Source: Erodium maritimum (Eukaryota; Streptophyta; Magnoliopsida; Geraniales; Geraniaceae). Taken from it: a stretch of 64,000 bases of DNA. The stretch lies in contig OY997593.1 in the NCBI GenBank assembly GCA_963921825.1, positions 62,418,039 to 62,482,038 on the forward strand, given 5' to 3'. Each line of letters opens with the position of its first letter. Positions within the stretch are counted from its first letter, which is position 1. Position numbers and translations under genes: made by a program. Below, piece after piece: positions 59,289 through 64,000 of this stretch. The notes under the pieces were generated by a model. It searched no databases. It was given only the letters and a program-made list of their open reading frames with translations, and was not told the DNA's origin.

Positions 59289-61625
59289 TTTAAGAACCGC
59301 CTTCGGTCAATGCCGGTCAAACCGGCAGAAATCGGGAAGAGTTGACTTTTCGCCGAAAAAGTCAACCGATGATGCCAGGGGTCGTCCGGGACTTATCTGG
59401 GACACAATAATCTTAGCCATAGTTACGCGAAGCTTAATTGGATTGTTTCCTTGCAAATGAGGGTTTTCGTAAAAATGTCAAAATCGGGCCGAACGGGTTC
59501 GATATTTGAAATATCGGATTATTAAAATATCTTTTGATATATTTTGGAGAGAGAGTGGTCCCCACTTGGACACATGTCATTAGCCTTGTGGAAGAGAGAA
59601 AAGGGGAGGAGAGAAGACCTCTTTACCCTTGCTTTAAAGGCTAGAAGACAAATTGGGAGGACACATTTGTCTTTTAACAAAAATAGGTCTTTATTGAACA
59701 TTTAGACATGTGTGGCCAGAATTTACAAGAGAGAAGAAGAAGAAGAAGAAGAAGAAGAAGAAGAAGAAGAAGAAGAAGAAGAAGAAGAAGAAGAAGAAGA
59801 AGAAGAAGAAGAAGAAGAAGGAAGAAGATTTTTTCCCCATCATCCAACCCTTGTTTCTTTGATATTTTTACATATTCTTCATTTCCTCGTCGTTTCCTAC
59901 GGTGAGAACCTATTCTTTTCCCATTTTGTTGAGTTTGAAGTTATGGTTTTTGTTGGGGATGGATGAACTAGGATGAATGTTAGTGGATTTGAGTAGCAAT
60001 GATGGAAAGTTGGAGATTTGTGGTGGAAAATTAGTGGGTCTTGGTAATTTGGTGAAACCCTAATTTGTTCTTGGAGAAATTGATGAGATTGAGATTGGAT
60101 TTTGCTGAAATTGGTTGAAACTTGGGGAAATTGGAACCTAGAACTTGCTAGGAGTGTGTTGAAGAAAGGAAAGAAAAAAAAGGGAAAAACCCGGTGGTCC
60201 ATAGGGGATCCGTGGTGTCTCCCATAGTACATTGGGGGTGTTAATTTCTCTAAGATTGACTTTGGGTTGTTTTTGAGACTTGCGTGATTTCGCTATCTTA
60301 GATCTTTTCCTCGATTGCGGTAAAGGAAAGCACTACACGGTTCGTCGCATATTGGAATGGATTGCGTTTGAGGTACGGAAAAGTAGCGAATACTGGTATG
60401 ATTTAGGAAAGTTACTAGTAAATGCATGTGGGCACCTAATGGTGTCCGTAGGTTATGAATTCTTGACACAATATAGATTTGTATGTGTGTCCCTGGTTGG
60501 GCCTATAGATTTGTGGACTTGCGGTGCTGTAGAATTGCATGTGGGTACTTGGTTGTACCCGTAGGTTGTGTGTGCTCTATGATCGTCGTGACTTGTCTAT
60601 TAACTCATGTTGTGTTTGTGTGATTGACCTATTGCACGTTTGAAGTGTTGAAACCGCGTTTGTAGCGAATAAGTTGTGAATTGAATAATGCGTGCAACGT
60701 AATAATTTCCATGTGATATTTGGCTGTGATTGTGATTGTTCTGGTGATACCTGGATCAACTGTGCTTGAGAGGTGTGTCATACCTTCCGATGCGCGGCCG
60801 GTAAAGTGCAGAGGGCTGTGTTTCCCACGAGGTGTGTCGTACCTTCCGGCGCGCGATCGGTAAAGTGTTAAGGCTTTAGATTCCGAGAAGAGGTGTTTTC
60901 CCCGCCTACCGATTAGCACTCGGGAAGTGTGCACTTATTCCGTGAGGAGGTCGATCGCCTGGCCCGACTGTGTGTCGGGGAAAGTGTGTGGGGCAGTGTC
61001 AGGCTCAGCCGGATTGCTACCGGAAACTGAGTAGAAGGTGTGTTGATCCTTTGTGACATTTGGTGTTTGTGTGTGTTTCTCAATGCAGTATTGGGTGTGT
61101 TTGCATTTGGTTGTTGTAGATATGACCGGTGTCATGTGACTTCCTGTGTGAAATGGAGAGTAAAGGTATGGATGTTGAGAATTGACCTTGTGACGGTTGG
61201 GTCTCAGGTGTGAGATACGCATTCCCCTGAGTTTTGAATGGGCATTGATATTTGTTTTACCTGTTTTAAACTGTTGGTTTGTTGATGCTTTACTAGTATG
61301 CCTTGGTCAGACGAGTATTCGTGGCGGTGAGCGAAAATGCTCATCCCATTTACTACTCTTCATACAGGTTGGTCGTGAGTTGGTTAGAAGGACATCTCGA
61401 AGCTAGGTAGCTCATAGCGAGAGTCCGGGTTTTGGGCAGTATTTAAAGATGTTCTCCTTTTGTACCAAACTTATTTATTTTTGGACCTGAGCGTAGGACT
61501 CATTTTATGTCAATTTATGTTGTTGAAGAGCATTTGGGATGATATTTTTGGTTTTAAAACTATTTCCATTATTAATTTCCGGTTCACATCTCGAGTCCGG
61601 TCAAAACTGGATTTGGGGCGTGACA
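59289..61625 (+). mobile_element. Shared LTR G (2337 bp) of the chromovirus
   Basis: It starts TTTAAGAACCGCC (first TG mutated to TT) and ends GGATTTGGGGCGTGACA. It is preceded by integrase and polypurine tract and followed by a tRNA-Met primer site, so it serves as 3' LTR to the left and 5' LTR to the right. This copy ties the solo LTRs to a coding element. Variable block 1 is reduced (60190-60235, GGGGATCCGTGG). Block 2 (60775-61025) has CCTTCCGxxGCGCGxxCGGTAAAGTG units. Confidence 0.93.
59732..59828 (+). repeat. (GAA)n microsatellite
   Basis: About 32 GAA units lie at the position equivalent to that in solo LTR B. Poly-Arg and poly-Glu frames here are artefacts of the repeat. Confidence 0.97.
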
Positions 61626-61628
61626 ATT

Positions 61629-61640
61629 TGGTATCAGAGC
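61629..61640 (+). other. Primer binding site, initiator tRNA-Met
   Basis: TGGTATCAGAGC follows the LTR end by three bases and complements the 3' end of initiator tRNA-Met, the usual primer of plant chromoviruses. Confidence 0.93.
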
Positions 61641-62352
61641 CTGGTTTTCAAAACTTCGGACCGTACGTCAGCTAGGTGGGTAGAGTTGAGTCATTAGGTT
61701 TTCCGTAGTGTGTCGGTCGTAGACTCTCGATGACGTGAGTCTCGGTTCAGTGGAGTGTCTTAGTTTGATCGTTGTCTTGATTGGTTGACACTTTTGGATT
61801 GATCGTTGTCTTGGTTCGTATGGTCGCGGGTTGAGTGCTTTGTGCAGGATGTAATTTGAATGTCCCGCGTACGTGGATGGTTAGTAAAGTTTTCAAACGG
61901 GTCATGCCCAAATTTATGCGAAAACTGAAGTGTTTGTGCTGTCACGATTCGACTCAGGGGCCACTACAGTCGAACATGACGGTGGGATGTTCGGGTTGTA
62001 AGGACGTGATGTCGACATGGAATGTTATGAAGGAAAGAGAAAGAATTTAAGAAACCTTTGAATTTGAGTGGTGTTGAGACTAAGTGGAACTGTTGTGTGA
62101 TTTGACTGTGGGCCTCGTGGTCATGTTTGCAATTACTGAACTGTGTGGTTGACATTGTGTGGCACGCAAGTGTGCGGGTTTCCTTTATTATGTTAAAACT
62201 AGTTGTGGTTGGGCTAAGTATAGACTTAATGTTTTGTTCGAGTGTGATCCTTGCGAACCGTGTGTGAACGTTAGTACCTTGAGCGCGTCGCCTTTATGCG
62301 AATTTACGAACTGAACGTGTGTGTGTGTGTCCGTGCAGCGGATATCGATGAC
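61641..62352 (+). other. Retrotransposon 5' leader
   Basis: Untranslated leader between the primer site and the gag start. Short frames here have no domain. A TGTGTG run lies at 62317-62328. Confidence 0.6.
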
Positions 62353-62640
62353 ATGGAGAGTGTGCCTGTACCACGAGGTAGGAGAGGCAGACCGGCTGGG
62401 GCACGGGTACAACCATTTGCCATCGAGCCGGCAGGGGCAGTGGGTGTCCAGAGTGCTCCCGCCGAGCAGTTTGAGAGGAGCGACGCAGGACCATCGGGGC
62501 TTCCGCCCAGCGTCCCGTCGGTCGCAGATCCGGCTACGGCGACCGCTCTAGGCGAGCTGACTCGCACTGTACAGAGCTTAGTGACGATCTTGGGCCAGAG
62601 GGAAGCCGCGGCTCCGGATCCGGAGACCGCGACCGCCTGG
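62353..62640 (+). pseudogene. gag N-terminus, fused to LTR sequence
   Basis: ATG at 62353 opens a frame beginning MESVPVPRGRRGRPAGARV and continuing with Ala/Pro-rich sequence and TALGELTRTVQSLVTILGQR, typical of the start of chromovirus gag. At about 62636 the frame passes directly into LTR sequence (GCCTGGCCCGACTG), so capsid and everything downstream are deleted. The junction has short shared sequence with the LTR (CGCCTGGCCCGACTG at 60957). Confidence 0.75.
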
Positions 62641-63303
62641 CCCGACTGTGTGTCGGGAAAAGTTCGTGGGGCAGTGCCAGGCCCAGCCGGATTGCTAACG
62701 GAAACTGAGTAGAAGGTGTGTTGATCCTTTGTGACCTTGGGTGTTTATGTGTGTTTCTCAATGCAGTATTGTGTGTGTTTGCATTTGGTTGTTGTAGATA
62801 TGACCGGTGTCATGTGACTTCCTGTGTGAAATGGAGAGTAATGGTATGGATGTTGAGAATTGACCTTGTGACGGTTGGGTGTCAGGTGTGAGATATGCAT
62901 TTCCCTGAGTTATGACTGGGCGTTGATATTTGTTTTACCTGTTTTAAACTGTTGGTTTGTTGATGCTTTACTAGTATGCCTTGGTCAGACGGGTATTCGT
63001 GGCGGTGAGCGAAAATGCTCATCCCCTTTACTACTCTTCCTACAGGTTGGTCGTGAGTTGGTTAGAAGGACATCTCGAAGCTAGGGAGCTCATAGCAAGA
63101 GTTCGGGTTTTGGGCAGTATTTAGAGATGTTCTCCTTTTGTACCAAACTTATTTATTTTTGGACCTGAGCGTAAGACTCATTTTATGTCAATTTATGTTG
63201 TTAAAGAGCATTTGGGAATATATTTTTGGTTTTAAGACTGTTTCCTCTATAAATTTCCGGTTCACGTCTCGAGTCCGGTCAAAACCGGATTTGGGGCGTG
63301 ACA
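62636..63303 (+). mobile_element. 3' portion of a family LTR (668 bp)
   Basis: The sequence is nearly collinear with 60957-61625 and ends GGATTTGGGGCGTGACA at 63303. It is the 3' third of an LTR joined to the gag fragment by deletion. The flank AAAAC (63304-63308) has no matching copy at the left side of the complex. Confidence 0.93.
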
Positions 63304-63413
63304 AAAACCCAGAAACTAAGATTCCCTGGGATAAAAATTCAATAGGGTGTTCTTCGGTTTTGCAGAATCAAGAGTGTGAGAGTGATATGAACAGATTCAA
63401 AGAGAGATGGTGA
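63304..63413 (+). pseudogene. Exon-like fragment inside the TIR element (right)
   Basis: A pyrimidine-rich stretch ending TTCGGTTTTGCAG (63365) looks like a 3' splice site. It is followed by a 16-codon frame (NQECESDMNRFKERW) ending in TGA at 63413, just before the TIR. Together with the left fragment, both exons point outwards. Parent gene unknown. Confidence 0.4.
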
Positions 63414-64000
63414 ATCTGGGTAGAAAAATGAAAAAATGAAAATAAAAAAAAACAAATATAATAAAATATAAATTAAATTAACAAAAAACTTATTTTTATG
63501 TATTTTTACAAATAAAATCTGATTTTTTTATGTATTTTATAAATAAAATCTGAATTTTTGAAAATAAAAATAATTTGCATAAATAAAAACTGAATTTAAA
63601 AAAATTAAAACATAATTTTTGAAAATAGAAATAATTTTCATAAATTAAAATTGAGATTATAAAAAAATAAACTGAATTTTTGAAAAATCAAAATAATTTT
63701 CATAAATAAAAACTAAATTTATAAAAAAAATTATTTTATTTTAAAAATAGTGAAATTTTCATGTTAACACTTTAACAATGGAGGGTATTATTTTCATTTC
63801 ACTTATTTTTAAGTTCTGAGTTCAATGGCATGAGTTTGAAAATTTGAGTAATAGTTAGGGGTATTATGGACATTTTACCTATTTTGGATGGAAAGTTAAC
63901 ATAATCTGACGGCTGGGTATGAAAGTGTTATTAAATGTTTGGTTTAGGTATAAAAATGTTTAAAATTTATGCCAGGGTATCAAAATGAAATTAAATATTT

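Larger units (their letters stand above)
55193..64000. mobile_element. Large TIR element (Mutator-like), right end beyond the window
   Basis: The stretch 55193-55787 is the inverted complement of about 63423-64000. Shared words in inverted order include AACACTTTCATACCCAGCCG, GTTAACTTTCCATCCAAAAT and AAATTTTCAAACTCATGCCA. The TIRs run at least 575 bp, are AT-rich, and contain short internal tandem units (AAATTCAGTTTTTATTTATG). Long TIRs with a GGGAAA start suggest a MULE. The right terminus should lie about 30 bp beyond 64000. Between the TIRs are exon-like fragments at each end (55793-56173, 63304-63413) and, in the middle, a rearranged chromovirus. Confidence 0.8.

Overview
This is nuclear DNA from a flowering plant, most likely a eudicot. 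The genes have GT-AG introns, there is a tRNA-Val with the plant cytosolic fold, TATA-type promoters are present, and most of the window is nested plant transposable elements. Only three protein-coding host genes and one tRNA are clearly supported. They are the 3' part of an LRR receptor-like kinase of the At1g12460 type (1-1939, +), an 18-exon TPX2-like spindle protein of the TPXL2/TPXL3 type (41506-46061, +), a single-exon sugar-phosphate/phosphate translocator of the At1g12500 type (51045-52118, -) and tRNA-Val(CAC) (39832-39905, -). The kinase and translocator resemble genes a few loci apart in Arabidopsis, so the window looks like a conserved gene neighbourhood inflated by transposons.

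Layout. 1-2.7 kb: end of the kinase gene. 2.7-11.6 kb: a non-LTR insertion (2708-4228, 17-bp target duplication), then a decayed PIF/Harbinger transposase on the minus strand, split by two solo LTRs (5405-7936 and 8658-11295). 11.9-19.3 kb: a TRIM-like element, uncharacterised repeats, a LINE 3' end with a zf-RVT remnant (16363-17643) and a hAT-type MITE (18894-19339). 19.8-30.4 kb: a LINE ORF1 remnant split by a minus-strand solo LTR (21668-24372), an LTR fragment with a tRNA-Asp-type primer site, and a solo LTR carrying a satellite-like array (26604-29777). 30387-39335: a hAT element with 8-bp target duplication that has received a LINE and a solo LTR; the LTR in turn holds a Mutator-like element (32736-36661) with 140-bp TIRs, a broken transposase and a small zf-GRF gene. 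39.4-48.9 kb: the host interval with tRNA-Val and the TPX2-like gene. 48.9-50.4 kb: another non-LTR insertion, followed by the translocator gene. 52.8-55.0 kb: a LINE ORF1 insertion. From 55.2 kb to beyond the window end: a second TIR element with about 590-bp inverted repeats, filled by a scrambled Ty3/gypsy chromovirus (inverted LTR fragment, integrase, a shared LTR, primer binding site, gag fragment, partial LTR).

One LTR family dominates. Its members start TGTAAGAACCG and end GGGCGTGACA, and are about 2.3-3.2 kb long. Five copies are solo LTRs with perfect 5-bp target duplications, and no intact element is present. Two blocks at fixed offsets inside these LTRs have sequences that differ completely from copy to copy. 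No gene system of clearly new function was found. The most interesting signals are the hypervariable LTR blocks, the Mutator element with a convergent zf-GRF gene, the 126-bp patch copied into a LINE, and the four-level nest.
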